A DNA stretch of 64,000 nucleotides from Phocaeicola plebeius (GCA_004558305.1 SFDG01000001.1:62001-126000), one strand, 5' to 3'. Counted from the first letter of the stretch, positions 55,204-63,909 are shown. A program made the numbers and translations. The notes: generated from the letters alone by a model not told the origin.

Positions 55204-55755
55204 TTAATGGTTGGTGTTTAAAAATTCTTCAATTTTCTTTACGGCCAGGTGATAGGAGGCCTTCAAGGCCCCTACAGTGGTTCCTACAATCTCCGAGATG
55301 TCTTCGTACTTCATTTCCTGGAAATACTTCATGTTGAATACCAGCCGCTGCTTCTCGGGCAGCCGGCGGATGGCCTGCTCGAAGAGGCGTTGGGTCTCGT
55401 CCCCGTCGAAGTAGGCATCGCTTTCCAGTTGGTTCACCAATGCGGCATCGGCATCGTCGATTGACAGTTGGTTCTGTGCCCGCTGCCGGTTCAGGAAGGT
55501 CAAAGTCTCGTTTAGAGCGATGCGGTAGAGCCAGGTGGAGAGGCGGGCATCGCCTCTGAATTGTTCCAGGCTGTTCCATGCCTTCAGAAAAGTGTTTTGC
55601 AGCACATCGTCGGCATCGTCGTGCGTCAGCCCCATCCGGCGGATTTGCCAGTAGAGTTGACGGCTATAGGCATTCACCACTTCGGTGAAGGCGCTACGCT
55701 GGTGCTCGGGTTCACGGAGCCGCTGTATGACTTCCTCTTCGTTGTAGGTTTTCAT
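55204..55755 (-). CDS. ECF-type RNA polymerase sigma factor
   Basis: A 183-residue sigma-70 family protein. Region 2 (about 20-90) has RRMGLTHDDADDVLQNTFLKAW and LSTWLYRIALNETL; region 4 (about 125-178) has LPEKQRLVFNMKYFQEMKYEDIS. It directs transcription of an envelope-stress type regulon, perhaps including its own operon. The two genes downstream are its likely partners. No classical -7 box was seen upstream, consistent with autoregulation. Confidence 0.93.
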   Translation of the reverse strand: MKTYNEEEVIQRLREPEHQRSAFTEVVNAYSRQLYWQIRRMGLTHDDADDVLQNTFLKAWNSLEQFRGDARLSTWLYRIALNETLTFLNRQRAQNQLSIDDADAALVNQLESDAYFDGDETQRLFEQAIRRLPEKQRLVFNMKYFQEMKYEDISEIVGTTVGALKASYHLAVKKIEEFLNTNH

Positions 55756-55832
55756 CGTTCGTTCATCTATCGGTTGACTGTTTATGGGTTGGATAGCTGA
55801 CTATATCGGAAGTTTAATGCGATTTAGTTTTT

Positions 55833-56747
55833 TTAAAGTTCGATGCAAAGATTCTCCTGAGCCAGTTGCGTGCGGGGAAAGACAGCCTGCGCTTCCTGAA
55901 GCAGTTGCGCTTCCTCGTCGTAGCGGGCGGAGTAGTGTCCGATAACCAGTCGGCCTACGCCGGCATCACGGGCGATGGTTGCAGCCTGTACGGCTGTGGA
56001 GTGCTGGGTCTGGCGGGCACGTGCAGCATCGGCCTCCACGAAGGTGGCTTCATGGAACAGCAGGTCGACTCCCTGGATCTGCTCTACGATGCGGGGCAAG
56101 AAAGATGTATCCGAACAGTAGGCATAGGCCCGGGGAGCAGCGGCAGGCGTGGTCAGACGTTCGTTGGCAATCACCTCTCCTTCGTCAGTCACGTAGTCCT
56201 CGCCGTTCTTGATGCGATTCATCCAGCAGATGGGAATCCCGTAGAAGTCAATCATGTCCCGACGGATGTGGTTGGGCAGGGGGTTTTCCCGAAACAGGAA
56301 GCCGCAGGTGGGCATCCGGTGGCGGAGCGGAATGGTCGTCACGGTCATCGAACGGTCTTCGTAGATGACGGCTTTCGTGCCCGGCTCGTAGGGGTGGAAG
56401 ATGACGGAGTAGGGCATCCCTTTGCAGAAATAGTTCATCAGCGGGCGAAGCAGCCCTTCAAGGTCGGGATGGCAATGGATATGCAGGTCGGCCGTCCGTT
56501 CCAGCATTCCGAACGTGGAAATCAGTCCGATGAGTCCAAAACAGTGGTCACCGTGAAGGTGGGAGATGAAAATGTGTCCCAACCGGCTGAATTTCAGTTT
56601 CGAGCGGCGCAGCTGCACCTGTGTTCCCTCCCCGCAATCAATCATGAACAATTTCTCGCGGATATTCAGGACCTGCGAGGTGGCCTGGTGGCGGGTAGTG
56701 GGCAGAGCCGATCCGCAGCCCAGTATGTTGACTTCGAATTTTTCCAT
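55833..56747 (-). CDS. rnz: Ribonuclease Z
   Basis: A 304-residue metallo-beta-lactamase-fold nuclease that trims tRNA 3' ends. The zinc motif HLHGDH is at 63-68, with further ligands in GHYSARY (about 270) and the exosite-like region around 160-200. The start at 56747 (MEKFEVNILG) is used; the longer frame would overlap the porin gene. It is 10 bp after that gene. Confidence 0.95.
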   Translation of the reverse strand: MEKFEVNILGCGSALPTTRHQATSQVLNIREKLFMIDCGEGTQVQLRRSKLKFSRLGHIFISHLHGDHCFGLIGLISTFGMLERTADLHIHCHPDLEGLLRPLMNYFCKGMPYSVIFHPYEPGTKAVIYEDRSMTVTTIPLRHRMPTCGFLFRENPLPNHIRRDMIDFYGIPICWMNRIKNGEDYVTDEGEVIANERLTTPAAAPRAYAYCSDTSFLPRIVEQIQGVDLLFHEATFVEADAARARQTQHSTAVQAATIARDAGVGRLVIGHYSARYDEEAQLLQEAQAVFPRTQLAQENLCIEL

Positions 56748-56757
56748 AAGCAAACGG

Positions 56758-57936
56758 TCAGAAGACAGGTATTTTATATTCCATCCCGATGGAAATGCGC
56801 TGCGAGTCGTGGTCGGTGGCACCGAGAGCACGGGCATGGTGGGTAGCTCCCGAGCGTTTGTAAAGGAGATGCAGGAACACGCGGAAGTCTTCTCCTTTGA
56901 TGGGGAAGTATTCGGCGCAGGCCTGTGCACTCCAGGTACGGGTGTACAATCCTTTCTGGTAGCAGGCGTTCGAACGGAGCACCCGTGTGGTCTCGTACGC
57001 TCCCTTGAGGTAGAGGTTCCAGTGGGCATGGATGCGGTAGTCGAAGTTGGCAATGGTACTCAGGTACGAAGCGTACTGTGCCGTTACGCCACCTTCGGGA
57101 CGGTTGGCGGACAGGTTGCTGATGAGCCCTTTCGTGTCGATGCCCTCGTAGGCATACATGATGTCCAGGTAAGCCAGTACGGGACCTTTCTCCCAGGTGT
57201 TGCCGGCAGTGACGAACACTTGTGGCCGTCCTTTGGTCAGCGGAGCGGCAGCTACGGCATAACGCAGGTTCAGGGCCCGATCAATCAGGTAGCCGTCATA
57301 GTTGAGCACGCCTATGAAGGGGGCCTTGGTGAGTTCCTTCCCTTCGGGCAGTCCGAACGGATAGTAGTCCTCTTCCATGGACGCGCGGTTGTTCAGGAAC
57401 TGCAGGTTGACAGTATGGTTGGGATGCGGACTGATGGCCATGTTGACACCGGTCTGATAGCTTGTCATGGTGCTGTTGAAGTCGGAATAGAAGCGTACGC
57501 GGTTGGCGGCCACCCAATACTCGTAGCCTCCCAGCTGCATGCATTGCTTGCCGATTTCTAACGCGATGGTCGAGTTCGGTTTCCAGCCCAGAATCATCTG
57601 TTCCAAGGCCATGGAGACATTGTCCGTTTCCATGGGTGCAAAGTTGCGGGTGTACGACTGGCGGAAATAGTAGCTGAATTTCTCATGGAAGTTGCCATGG
57701 ATGACCATCCGTACTCCGTTGATGGAGAAGCGGGCGCAATCCAGTTCCCCGTCGGTGAAGAGGGCAGACCCCATGGAGTTGAGCAGCAGGTTCATGTGGC
57801 CGGACAGGGACTGTTCCTTGCCCGTCACTCTCTCCAGTACGGTTTTTGTTTCGTCGGAATCCGTTTCCGTCAGTGCCTGGCTGTTGGCGGCAAGCGACAG
57901 GAACGGTGCGCATAAAATCAGTAGTATGTTTTTCAT
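56758..57936 (-). CDS. Outer membrane porin, phosphate-selective O/P type
   Basis: A 392-residue protein with signal peptide (about 1-20, LAANSQA) and a beta-barrel. Alternating strands, YYFRQSYTRNF, and a C-terminal ISIGMEYKIPVF ending in Phe are typical of outer-membrane barrels. The family matches the OprO/OprP type by composition; phosphate specificity is not shown. Promoter at 57959-57966. rnz follows. Confidence 0.8.
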   Translation of the reverse strand: MKNILLILCAPFLSLAANSQALTETDSDETKTVLERVTGKEQSLSGHMNLLLNSMGSALFTDGELDCARFSINGVRMVIHGNFHEKFSYYFRQSYTRNFAPMETDNVSMALEQMILGWKPNSTIALEIGKQCMQLGGYEYWVAANRVRFYSDFNSTMTSYQTGVNMAISPHPNHTVNLQFLNNRASMEEDYYPFGLPEGKELTKAPFIGVLNYDGYLIDRALNLRYAVAAAPLTKGRPQVFVTAGNTWEKGPVLAYLDIMYAYEGIDTKGLISNLSANRPEGGVTAQYASYLSTIANFDYRIHAHWNLYLKGAYETTRVLRSNACYQKGLYTRTWSAQACAEYFPIKGEDFRVFLHLLYKRSGATHHARALGATDHDSQRISIGMEYKIPVF

Positions 57937-57958
57937 ATAGCTGTCATTAGTGATGTTG

Positions 57959-57966
57959 CAAAGATA
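57959..57966 (-). promoter_or_regulatory. Promoter -7 box for the porin and rnz run
   Basis: The minus strand reads TATCTTTG, an exact TAnnTTTG match, 23 bp upstream of the porin ATG and just past the rpsA terminator. Confidence 0.7.
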
Positions 57967-57993
57967 CAACTTTTTTTCTTTTTTCCATGAAAA

Positions 57994-58024
57994 AAAGGGA
58001 TTGCACACGCGGTACAATCCCTTT
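57994..58024 (-). terminator. Terminator after rpsA
   Basis: A 10-bp perfect stem (AAAGGGATTG at 57994-58003, CAATCCCTTT at 58015-58024) with an 11-nt loop, followed on the minus strand by a T run. It lies 27 bp past the rpsA stop. Confidence 0.8.
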
Positions 58025-58050
58025 CATTCTCTTTATAGGTAGGGGAAGAA

Positions 58051-59835
58051 TTACTTCTTGCCTTCCAACTGCTGCTTCAGAGCGGCCAGAGCGTCGATGT
58101 CGCCCAGTGTGGTAGAAGCTGCCTGGTTCTGGATAACCGGAGTTTCCTCCTTCTTGCTGTTCTGCTTCTTGGCCTTCTTTTCTGCCTTTTCTTCAGCCTT
58201 TGCTGCATCTTCGAAGATACGGCTGTGAGACAGGATGATGCGCTTGGCATCCTTGTTGAATTCAATCACCTTGAACTGCAGCTTTTCATCGAGCTGAGCC
58301 TGTGTGCCGTCTTCCTTCACGAGGTGCTTCGGAGTAGCGAAGCCTTCCACGCCGTAGGGGAGAGCAACAACTGCACCCTTATCCAGCATTTCGATGATGG
58401 TGCCTTCGTGGATAGAACCTACCGTGAAGACCGTTTCGAATACATCCCAAGGATTGTCTTCCAACTGCTTGTGGCCCAAGCTCAGACGACGGTTTTCCTT
58501 GTCGATTTCCAGTACCATTACTTCGATGTCAGCACCGATCTGGGTGAATTCAGAGGGGTGTTTGATTTTCTTCGTCCAAGACAGGTCGGAGATGTGAATC
58601 AGGCCGTCTACGCCTTCTTCGATTTCAACGAATACGCCGAAGTTCGTGAAGTTGCGTACCTTGGCAACGTGCTTGGAACCAACCGGATACTTTTCTTCGA
58701 TTGTTTCCCAAGGATCTGCCTTCAGCTGCTTGATACCCAAAGACATCTTGCGCTCTTCGCGATCCAGTGTCAGAATAACGGCTTCTACTTCGTCGCCTAC
58801 CTTCATGAAGTCCTGAGCAGAACGCAGGTGCTGCGACCAAGACATTTCGGATACGTGAATCAGACCTTCTACACCCGGAGCGATTTCGATGAAGGCACCG
58901 TAGTCAGCCATAACGACAACCTTACCCTTCACGTGGTCGCCTACCTTCAGGTTCGGATCAAGAGCATCCCAAGGATGCGGAGTGAGCTGCTTCAGACCCA
59001 GAGCGATGCGCTTCTTTTCGTCGTCGAAGTCGAGGATAACGACATTCAACTTCTGGTCGAGCTGTACCACTTCGCGCGGATCGCTTACGCGGCCCCAAGA
59101 CAGGTCGGTGATGTGAATCAGACCGTCTACGCCACCCAAGTCGATGAACACGCCGTAAGAGGTAATATTCTTGACGGTACCTTCCAGTACCTGGCCTTTT
59201 TCGAGCTTGCTGATGATTTCCTTCTTCTGCTGTTCCAGTTCAGCTTCGATGAGTGCCTTGTGAGAAACAACAACATTCTTGAATTCCTGGTTGATCTTCA
59301 CAACCTTGAATTCCATGGTCTTGCCTACGAATACATCGTAGTCGCGGATGGGTTTCACATCAATCTGAGAACCGGGCAAGAAGGCTTCGATGCCGAATAC
59401 ATCGACAATCATACCGCCCTTCGTACGGCACTTGATGTAGCCCTTGATAATTTCTTCGTTTTCGAGAGCTGCGTTCACACGGTCCCAAGAGCGGGTAGCA
59501 CGAGCTTTCTTGTGGGACAGGATGAGCTGGCCCTTCTTGTCTTCCTGGTTTTCGATATACACTTCTACGGTGTCGCCGATCTTCAGGTCGGGGTTGTAGC
59601 GGAATTCGCTCAGGGGAATGATACCATCTGACTTGTAGCCGATGTTCACTACCACTTCGCGCTTGTTCATGGCGATGACGGTACCATCAACAACCTCACG
59701 GTCGTTTACCTTGTTCAAGGTGCTGTCGTATGCCTTTTCCTGATCTTCCTTGCTGATCTGTGATACTTCACCACCATTTTCATAAGCATCCCAGTTGAAG
59801 TCTTCAATGGGCTGCACGTTCTTTAAGTTTTCCAT
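58051..59835 (-). CDS. rpsA: 30S ribosomal protein S1
   Basis: A 594-residue protein with six S1 RNA-binding domains (starting near residues 50, 130, 215, 300, 385 and 470). Domains 3-5 are the best conserved, each with a GVDGLIHI or GVEGLIHV segment. The C-terminal tail is Lys/Glu-rich. S1 helps mRNA bind the small subunit, notable in a phylum with weak Shine-Dalgarno use. Promoter with -33 and -7 boxes at 59905-59936. Confidence 0.97.
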   Translation of the reverse strand: MENLKNVQPIEDFNWDAYENGGEVSQISKEDQEKAYDSTLNKVNDREVVDGTVIAMNKREVVVNIGYKSDGIIPLSEFRYNPDLKIGDTVEVYIENQEDKKGQLILSHKKARATRSWDRVNAALENEEIIKGYIKCRTKGGMIVDVFGIEAFLPGSQIDVKPIRDYDVFVGKTMEFKVVKINQEFKNVVVSHKALIEAELEQQKKEIISKLEKGQVLEGTVKNITSYGVFIDLGGVDGLIHITDLSWGRVSDPREVVQLDQKLNVVILDFDDEKKRIALGLKQLTPHPWDALDPNLKVGDHVKGKVVVMADYGAFIEIAPGVEGLIHVSEMSWSQHLRSAQDFMKVGDEVEAVILTLDREERKMSLGIKQLKADPWETIEEKYPVGSKHVAKVRNFTNFGVFVEIEEGVDGLIHISDLSWTKKIKHPSEFTQIGADIEVMVLEIDKENRRLSLGHKQLEDNPWDVFETVFTVGSIHEGTIIEMLDKGAVVALPYGVEGFATPKHLVKEDGTQAQLDEKLQFKVIEFNKDAKRIILSHSRIFEDAAKAEEKAEKKAKKQNSKKEETPVIQNQAASTTLGDIDALAALKQQLEGKK

Positions 59836-59904
59836 TTAAGTTAATTAATTGTTTTTTTTTGATACTAATTGCGTTAGACTTTATGTTGATATCTAATTCG
59901 GGCG

Positions 59905-59936
59905 CAAAATTACAATTAAAATTCTTGAACTGCAAA
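59905..59936 (-). promoter_or_regulatory. Promoter of rpsA (-7 and -33 boxes)
   Basis: On the minus strand TTTG (59933-59936) is followed after 20 bp by TAATTTTG (59905-59912), a very good match to the Bacteroidetes promoter. The expected leader is about 60 nt. Confidence 0.75.
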
Positions 59937-60004
59937 AGTTTTTCTCTGAATTTTATCGCGTTCCTCCGCTTTTGCCCTTCATTCCGGTGTTTGTTACCCG
60001 CCGG

Positions 60005-60709
60005 TCAGTCTTCCAGCGAGTAGTCGATGGTCGTCACGACACGTATCTTTTTGATATGCGGCGTGTTCGCGTCACGGTCCGTAATGCTGAACTGACCCTG
60101 GTTGGCGCTCCGGATTTTGCCCAGTTCGCTGTCAGAGTCTTTGGCGAATTTCTCTCCTGCCTTGCGGGCATTCTTCGTGGCTTCCTCAATCATCTGCGGC
60201 TTGATGCTGTTCAGGTCGGTGTATTCGTAGACCACGCTGTAGCGGTAGTCGCCGGTAGTGATGGCAATGCCCCGTTTCAGGAGCTCTCCCTGCTCGCTGA
60301 TCAGACTACGCACCAGGTCCACCTTGTTAGAGGTGACGGTGATGACCGTCGTGACATTGTAGCGGTACTGTACCGTTCGGTCGGTGCTGTAGCGGTCGGC
60401 CAGCTGGTCATAGATTTCGGGGGCACCGAAACTGATTTCGCTGTCCTCGATGCCTTTCTCCTTGAGGAATTGCGTAATCGTGTGGTTCAGCCGATGGATA
60501 TCATTATACAAAGTGTTCAGGTCGTTGCCGAGACTCCTGTACACCAACGGCCAGGTCACCTGGTTGGCGGGGACCTCTATTTCGGCCAGTCCCTTCACGC
60601 TGACTGTGCGGTTATTGTCAATCCATGCATTGATACCTTGTTTTACCATGACTCCCGACAGGAGCAGGCCGGCTGCGATGATGGCAGCCTCTGTTTTCCA
60701 ACTTTGCAT
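60005..60709 (-). CDS. SIMPL domain-containing protein
   Basis: A 234-residue protein with an N-terminal membrane anchor or signal (about 8-25) and a SIMPL domain. VSVKGLAEIEVPANQVTW (about 36-53) and the later repeats of alternating strands are typical. Proteins of this kind are in the periplasm or outer membrane; function is unknown. It follows the BadF-type kinase by 32 bp. Confidence 0.9.
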   Translation of the reverse strand: MQSWKTEAAIIAAGLLLSGVMVKQGINAWIDNNRTVSVKGLAEIEVPANQVTWPLVYRSLGNDLNTLYNDIHRLNHTITQFLKEKGIEDSEISFGAPEIYDQLADRYSTDRTVQYRYNVTTVITVTSNKVDLVRSLISEQGELLKRGIAITTGDYRYSVVYEYTDLNSIKPQMIEEATKNARKAGEKFAKDSDSELGKIRSANQGQFSITDRDANTPHIKKIRVVTTIDYSLED

Positions 60710-60741
60710 ACTGTTTTTGTTTTTTTTTGAGGTTTCTTGCG

Positions 60742-61584
60742 TCAGACGGTTCCATGGTAGCGGACCAGTCCTTCTATCGGATTCTTAACAAACGAACCGA
60801 CAGGAATGTTGATGTGAGTGGCCGCTTTTTTCACTTCCTCCTGAAAATACCAGGCCACCGACCCGGTGAACGAGGCGGGCAGGGGGGAGTGGTAGGCCAA
60901 GACATTGCGGAGAAAGAACTGGCCGAAGCAGTCGGTGAGGAACGCCGCCACTTCCGGTTGCTGGCGATGGCGATGGATATACGGCACCAGCGAAGCTAAA
61001 AAGCGGTTGGCCAACGGCTGGCGGTAGACTTTTTCGAGCAGCAGGGCAGGGGTGAGGCCGTACTCTTCCAGCAATCCGTCTCGCAGGCCAGCCGGCAACA
61101 GCCCTTTCAGGCAATCGCCCACGAAGCGTTTGCCCAGATAGGCTCCGCTGCCCTCGTCCCCCAGGATATAGCCTAAGGGAGATACGTTCTCCACTATTTC
61201 TTGCCCGTTGTAGAGGCAAGAGTTCGATCCGGTCCCCAAAATGCAGGCGATGCCAGCCTCGTGACCGCAGACGGCACGGGCTGCCCCCAACAGGTCAGAA
61301 TGGACTTCGATGGTTGCCTGGGGAAGGGACTCCTGCAGGCAGTGGATGACTTTCTCTGAGGTGGAAGGCAGACAGCCGGCTCCATAGAAGAAGACAGCCG
61401 TGCAGGACTTCGCCTCGTGTTCGCCTAATTGCAGCACAAGCTGGTCGGTCACGATACTTCGTATCGCTTCCTCCCCTTGGTGGAAAGGGTTGATGCCCTC
61501 CGTCTGAACCTTTCGTCCGTGGCCGGCAACCTCGCCGATCCACCAATCCGTTTTCGTCGCCCCGCTGTCGGCAATCAGTTTCAT
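60742..61584 (-). CDS. BadF/BcrA-type ATPase, N-acetylglucosamine-kinase-like
   Basis: A 280-residue actin-fold kinase. ADSGATKTDWWI (about 4-15) is phosphate-1, ILGTGSNSCLY (about 115-125) phosphate-2, and GDEGSGAYLGK the helix region. Similar proteins phosphorylate GlcNAc or related amino sugars from wall recycling; substrate unproven. It lies between slyD and the SIMPL gene. Confidence 0.88.
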   Translation of the reverse strand: MKLIADSGATKTDWWIGEVAGHGRKVQTEGINPFHQGEEAIRSIVTDQLVLQLGEHEAKSCTAVFFYGAGCLPSTSEKVIHCLQESLPQATIEVHSDLLGAARAVCGHEAGIACILGTGSNSCLYNGQEIVENVSPLGYILGDEGSGAYLGKRFVGDCLKGLLPAGLRDGLLEEYGLTPALLLEKVYRQPLANRFLASLVPYIHRHRQQPEVAAFLTDCFGQFFLRNVLAYHSPLPASFTGSVAWYFQEEVKKAATHINIPVGSFVKNPIEGLVRYHGTV

Positions 61585-61619
61585 CCGTCTTCCTCCTTAC
61601 CTTATAATATATATACCGA

Positions 61620-62195
61620 TTAATGGCAGTGTCCACAACCGCCGCCGCAGCAATCCTCGTCGTCTTGGTCACCTCCGCAACCTTCGCAGCCTCCGCCACA
61701 TCCGCTGCCACACATGGAGGTAGCCAGACGGGTAATCTCTTCGTTGGTGGCCGGACGCATCTCGATGATCTGTCCCTCAAAGGTCAGGTCCTTTCCGGCA
61801 TGGGGATGGTTAAGGTCGAGCACCACCTTGTCGGCAGTAATCTCGCCCACATTGGCGTAGAAACGGTTGCCTTCCTGGTCGTTCAGCATGATGATGTTGC
61901 CTGGGTAGATGTTCTCGCTGTCAAACTGGCCGTCGGGGCGTGTGAACATGGCCTTCGACACCGTGTGCACATTCTCCTCCTCGCGCTCGCCATACGCTTC
62001 GGCACAGGGGATGGTGAAGGCAAAATGGTCGCCCTTGCTGAGTTGGCAGATTTCCTTCTCAAAGCGGTCGAGGGTATATCCCATGCCGCTGATGAACTGG
62101 AAAGGATGGGCAGCCGGGGCTTCTTCCAACATTTCTCTCTTGCCATCCTCGATGGCATACAATTTATAGGCTACTGTAATGTACTGGTTTTCCAT
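61620..62195 (-). CDS. slyD: SlyD-type FKBP peptidyl-prolyl isomerase with Cys-rich tail
   Basis: A 191-residue protein: FKBP domain with an inserted IF chaperone loop (about 1-150), then a tail from about 160 with eleven or so Cys, Gly runs and a final CGHCH. E. coli SlyD has a His-rich metal tail; here Cys dominates. It folds proteins and may bind nickel, copper or zinc. Promoter at 62237-62244; it leads a run with the kinase and SIMPL genes. Confidence 0.92.
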   Translation of the reverse strand: MENQYITVAYKLYAIEDGKREMLEEAPAAHPFQFISGMGYTLDRFEKEICQLSKGDHFAFTIPCAEAYGEREEENVHTVSKAMFTRPDGQFDSENIYPGNIIMLNDQEGNRFYANVGEITADKVVLDLNHPHAGKDLTFEGQIIEMRPATNEEITRLATSMCGSGCGGGCEGCGGDQDDEDCCGGGCGHCH

Positions 62196-62236
62196 TGTCG
62201 TTCTATTGAAATTAGTGGTTCTGATGATTCGGGGGG

Positions 62237-62244
62237 CAAAGATA
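62237..62244 (-). promoter_or_regulatory. Promoter -7 box for slyD
   Basis: The minus strand reads TATCTTTG, an exact TAnnTTTG match, 42 bp upstream of the slyD start. Confidence 0.65.
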
Positions 62245-62317
62245 CGACAAAAATCCCATCTACCGCTTATTTTTGCTTTTTATTTGCCGGAAAAGCCTTG
62301 TGTTCCCGAATTCTGTG

Positions 62318-62325
62318 TATCTTTG
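62318..62325 (+). promoter_or_regulatory. Promoter -7 box for the thioredoxin-like gene
   Basis: TATCTTTG, exact match to TAnnTTTG, 45 bp before the ATG at 62370. A TTG at 62298-62300 is 17 bp upstream and may be the -33 element. Confidence 0.65.
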
Positions 62326-62369
62326 TCAAGGCTATATAGCCGAACCGATAAAAAAAATACTGAACAGAG

Positions 62370-62870
62370 ATGAAAAAAATGATTGTCATGCTGTTTGCCT
62401 TTTTCACTACATGGACGGCAAACGCACAGGGAGGACTCAAGAAAGTGTACAATGAAGACCTCAACCCTATCGAGCAGATTGACCAGGCCTTGCAGCAGGC
62501 CAAGAAGGCGGGTAAGTTCGTGGCTTGCCAGGTGGGCGGAAACTGGTGCCCTTGGTGCCTGCGGTTCGCAGATTTCATTACGAACGACAATGCCGTCAGC
62601 CAGGTTGTCGACGAGAACTTCGTCTATATCCATGTCAACTACAATCCCCGCAAGTCCGCTGATCCGGCCAAGACCGAGCAAGCCAAGGCCATGCTGAAGC
62701 GGCTGGGCCAACCTGCCCGTTTCGGCTTTCCCGTCATCGTAGTGCTGGATGCCGACGGAAAAGTCTTGCACATTCAGGATTCCAGTTTCTTAGAGGAGGG
62801 CCAAGGCTACAACACCAAGAAGGTGCTCCGCTTCTTCCAGAACTGGACTCCAAAGGCTGTCCGCCAGTGA
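62370..62870 (+). CDS. Periplasmic thioredoxin-like protein
   Basis: A 166-residue protein with signal peptide (about 1-20, TANAQ) and a thioredoxin fold. The redox motif is C60-P-W-C63 in GNWCPWCLRF, with a cis-Pro in FGFPVIVVLD. It resembles DUF255/thioredoxin_7 proteins rather than DsbA. It may reduce or repair periplasmic thiols. It is a single gene followed by a repeat-containing gap. Confidence 0.9.
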   Translation: MKKMIVMLFAFFTTWTANAQGGLKKVYNEDLNPIEQIDQALQQAKKAGKFVACQVGGNWCPWCLRFADFITNDNAVSQVVDENFVYIHVNYNPRKSADPAKTEQAKAMLKRLGQPARFGFPVIVVLDADGKVLHIQDSSFLEEGQGYNTKKVLRFFQNWTPKAVRQ

Positions 62871-62930
62871 GCGGATTCGTCTGCCTCTGGCCTGTCCGAG
62901 AATCATCGTTCTCATTTCCTTTTGTCCTAC

Positions 62931-63120
62931 CAATGACGAATTGACAAATTGTCATTATCGAATCGTTTCACACAACGTGTGATAGGGACTCAGAATGACA
63001 AACAAAATGATAGGTAAATTGGGTTTTGAAACGCCTCCTACAGTTGTCGTTATTGGGAGCGAAGTGAAGCATCTGAATATATGCACTAACACTCCACAGA
63101 TGCTTCGCAACGTTCCCCTT
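62931..63120. repeat. Dispersed intergenic repeat, copy before the MGMT gene
   Basis: AATGAC/GTCATT pieces near 62931-62956, then GCGAAGTGAAGCATCTG (about 63058-63076) facing CAGATGCTTCGCAACGTTC (about 63097-63116). It is the same family as at 34969-35044. Confidence 0.55.
62960..62982. repeat. TCACACG palindromic module, copy 2
   Basis: GAATCGTTTCACAC, then AACGTGTGA. It matches the reverse complement of 40705-40727 at 22 of 23 positions. Here the central arm has one mismatch. Confidence 0.65.
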
Positions 63121-63139
63121 AGACAATCGGATGGAGACT

Positions 63140-63457
63140 TTAAGGCTTTTCGGGCAGCCTCTCCTCCTGTAACAGTCGCCGCTTACGTTCTATCATCTCT
63201 CCCTCGCGTTGGCCGTGGAATCCTCCCAGCGAACCGTCGGACGAGATGACGCGGTGGCACGAAACGGCAGGAGCAAACGGATTCCTGCGCAGGGCCTGCC
63301 CGATGGCCTGCGGACTTCTGCATCCGATGCGTTCCCCCAGTTCCTTGTAGGAAATGGTTTGTCCACGCGGCACCTCCAGCAAGGCCAGGTATACCTTTCG
63401 TTGGAAAGGAGTGATGTTCGGATCGGTCTGTACCCTGTGTCGGATATCGTCGTTCAT
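63140..63457 (-). CDS. MGMT family DNA alkyl-transfer protein, C-terminal domain only
   Basis: A 105-residue protein with the DNA-binding and active-site domain of O6-alkylguanine-DNA alkyltransferase. The helix-turn-helix RGQTISYKELGERIG and the Cys motif S66-C67-H68-R69 (PCHR in most) are present, so alkyl-acceptor chemistry is possible, unlike ATL proteins, where Cys is lost. The N-terminal domain of Ogt/Ada is absent. Short MGMT-like proteins of this size are known. It is 17 bp after the ACT protein gene. Confidence 0.88.
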   Translation of the reverse strand: MNDDIRHRVQTDPNITPFQRKVYLALLEVPRGQTISYKELGERIGCRSPQAIGQALRRNPFAPAVSCHRVISSDGSLGGFHGQREGEMIERKRRLLQEERLPEKP

Positions 63458-63474
63458 GGCCCTGTTGCTTCCGT

Positions 63475-63909
63475 TTATCGGATCAGTCTTTCCGACAGGT
63501 CCTCCTCCGTGAGGAAAGTCAGCTTGTCGAGCATGATTACCTCCTTGGCCTTCTCGCTCTGGTCAGTCCGGAACACCAGCACACCCTTTCCTTTCCATAG
63601 GAAGGAATAGAGGTAAAGAATGCTGACACCGGCATCGGAGATGGACTTCACCGCAGCCGCAGCCCTTCCGGGCACATCGTCGATGCTTAAGGCGAACACA
63701 TCGGACAGCTGCACGTTCAGGCCCGTTTCCTTCAGCAGCAGGTAAGCCTGCGCCGGCGCATTGCACAGCACCCGGTAGATGCCATAATCCTTTGTGTCTG
63801 CCACTGTAGAGGCAATGATCTGAATACCTGCCTTGCTCAACAGGTCGAGTACCTTGATCAAGGTCCCGCCTTTGTTCTCAATGAATATGGATAATTGTTT
63901 GATGGTCAT
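63475..63909 (-). CDS. Tandem ACT domain protein
   Basis: A 144-residue protein made of two ACT domains: about 1-70 (LSIFIENKGGTLIKVLDLL) and about 72-144 (VFALSIDDVPGRAAAAVKSI, given only in part). Such stand-alone ACT pairs bind amino acids and often follow phenylacetate-CoA ligase genes in Bacteroidetes, as here. It is probably an amino-acid sensor for aryl-acid metabolism. Confidence 0.9.
   Translation of the reverse strand: MTIKQLSIFIENKGGTLIKVLDLLSKAGIQIIASTVADTKDYGIYRVLCNAPAQAYLLLKETGLNVQLSDVFALSIDDVPGRAAAAVKSISDAGVSILYLYSFLWKGKGVLVFRTDQSEKAKEVIMLDKLTFLTEEDLSERLIR

Larger units (their letters stand above)
62871..63139. other. Gene-free stretch made mostly of repeats
   Basis: About 270 bp. 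It holds the palindromic module at 62960-62982 and a dispersed-repeat copy at 62931-63120. Small open frames across it have no coding character. Confidence 0.6.

Noticed and set aside
58225..59631. Plus-strand open frame of 468 codons opposite rpsA
   Set aside because: Shadow of the S1 coding sequence; Phe/Val-rich repeats follow the S1 repeats in antisense. No promoter for it was seen.
62995..63249. Possible 84-residue gene after the thioredoxin-like gene
   Set aside because: It runs through the repeat and into the opposite-strand MGMT gene; no conserved-looking features.
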